Below, piece after piece: positions 63,097 to 64,000 of a stretch of 64,000 nt of DNA; position 1 is the stretch's first letter; each line of letters starts with the position of its first letter. The notes below the pieces were generated by a model. That model made no database searches and had not been told where the DNA came from. It saw only the letters and a program-made list of their open reading frames with translations. The translations under genes and the position numbers were made by a program. The stretch is from NCBI RefSeq assembly GCF_947497275.1, contig NZ_CANMFS010000003.1, positions 434,001-498,000 of the forward strand, read 5' to 3'. This stretch comes from an uncultured Sulfitobacter sp. (GTDB taxonomy: Bacteria; Pseudomonadota; Alphaproteobacteria; Rhodobacterales; Rhodobacteraceae).

Positions 63097-64000
63097 ACAA
63101 CGCCCTCCAGCTCAAGGATCAGACCGGGCCGCAGAACCCCGCCCACCGCCGGAATCTCTGTGCCATCGCCCAAACGCCGCGTCAGCGCGTCGTAACGCCC
63201 GCCGGTCGCGAGCGGTGGCAGATCGGTCCGGTCGCGGGCTTTGAATCCGAAAACGAAACCGTCGTAATACTCCATCGAGGCACGGCCATAGCTGGCGTCG
63301 AACATCAGGCTGGCGACATCGATACCGCGCGCGGCAAGCGCATCCATCCGCGCCGAGACCCGCGCCACGGCTGGCACGATCGCGGGCAGATCGACGGACA
63401 GATCGTGCAACCGTGCCAGGGCATCCGGCATCGGTGCACCGATGTCCAGCAGCGCCTCGATCATCTGCACATCGCGCGCCTTGATCGGCGGAACCTTGGC
63501 GTCGTTCTTCAGCGCGGTGATGCGGGCTTCGATTTCACGGTGCGACCGCAATCCCACCAGCGGCGCATCACATGCGACCTTGCCCTCCAGCAGTGCCCGT
63601 CGGGCGGGCGATACCGGCGTCCGGCCCGCGAACTGCTCAAGAAGCGCACGAAAGCGCCGGGGCCGCCAGATGTGGCGCATCAGAGCTTCCTTACGCAACT
63701 GTGACGTTTGCAAACCCGCGACAACCGCCATCAACATACCGATATCGCCGGTGATCGCGCGCACCGGCAAATCGGCCAGCGCCCGCGAGATCAGCGCGAA
63801 CACCTCGGCATCGCTGGCCGCCGGGTCATCACGCGCAAACACTTCATATCCCACCTGAACATATTCATTGGGCCGGTCCGCGTGACGCTCCTGACGGCGA
63901 AACACCTCGCCGGCATAGGTATACCGCGCCGGCTCCGCCCCGTCGGCCATATGCATCTGTACCACCGGTACGGTGAAATCGGGGCGCAGCATCTGCTCCC
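63093..64000 (-). CDS. hisZ: ATP phosphoribosyltransferase regulatory subunit, start outside window
   Basis: C-terminal 302 codons of HisZ, a catalytically inactive histidyl-tRNA-synthetase-like partner of short HisG. Synthetase-derived blocks MLRPDFTVPVVQMHM and RYTYAGEVFRRQERHADRPNEYVQVGYEVFA (motif 2 region, quoted in part) and the closing GGRYDALTRRLG are visible. The frame is open through base 64000, so the N-terminus lies beyond the window; the ATG at 63992 is internal. Confidence 0.95.
   Translation of the reverse strand, partial: EQMLRPDFTVPVVQMHMADGAEPARYTYAGEVFRRQERHADRPNEYVQVGYEVFARDDPAASDAEVFALISRALADLPVRAITGDIGMLMAVVAGLQTSQLRKEALMRHIWRPRRFRALLEQFAGRTPVSPARRALLEGKVACDAPLVGLRSHREIEARITALKNDAKVPPIKARDVQMIEALLDIGAPMPDALARLHDLSVDLPAIVPAVARVSARMDALAARGIDVASLMFDASYGRASMEYYDGFVFGFKARDRTDLPPLATGGRYDALTRRLGDGTEIPAVGGVLRPGLILELEGVV

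Overview
The window looks like a chromosomal segment of a Roseobacter-group alphaproteobacterium (Rhodobacterales). The basis is GC-rich coding DNA and the gene content: Entner-Doudoroff edd-eda, a five-gene urt urea transporter, a B12-dependent NrdJ, a DUF1489 gene beside a short-form hisG and hisZ, a Hint-domain protein and a GSGSGG-repeat protein. The genus cannot be fixed from sequence reading alone; Sulfitobacter-like is a guess.

Core region 1-33,180: argH (cut by the window edge) faces a TlpA-type thioredoxin gene across only 23 bp. Then come a Hint protein, an LpxR-like outer-membrane lipid A deacylase, a sulfatase-family hydrolase, a PLP amino-acid decarboxylase and the edd-eda operon with a perfect 12-bp palindrome in its leader. 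Next are a large glycine-rich repeat protein, an APH-type kinase/GNAT pair, a PAS-LuxR regulator divergent from a Liv-type ABC transporter (binding protein, two ATPases, two permeases) with a small P-loop kinase, a glutathionylspermidine-synthase-like gene with its DUF1190 lipoprotein partner, a TetR/EamA pair with a perfect 20-bp operator-like palindrome, an acr3/arsR arsenite block and urtABCDE.

Accessory island about 33,180-59,400: base composition and codon use become less GC-rich and patchy, and genes are broken or unrecognised. From left to right it holds the C-terminal remnant of a type I restriction HsdR with a YgjP-type metallopeptidase; a frameshifted HNH protein; several unknown genes; a four-gene Tn7-like transposition operon (TnsA-, TnsB-, TnsC- and TniQ-like) with a structured leader; a broken DUF3883 gene; an OLD-family ATPase/TOPRIM nuclease; a DUF262/DUF1524 GmrSD-like protein; and a tightly packed three-gene operon of an MmeI-like adenine methyltransferase, an SF2 helicase and a GIY-YIG (T5orf172-type) nuclease. 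A cluster of three small unknown genes ends the island. No Cas gene or CRISPR array was seen.

Core region 59,400-64,000: nrdJ, a DUF1489 gene, hisG and the start-truncated hisZ.

The most interesting candidates are the methyltransferase-helicase-GIY-YIG operon, whose methyltransferase lacks a visible MmeI-type nuclease motif and carries a compositionally foreign specificity segment, and the Tn7-like element with a three-way-junction-like leader in front of tnsA.
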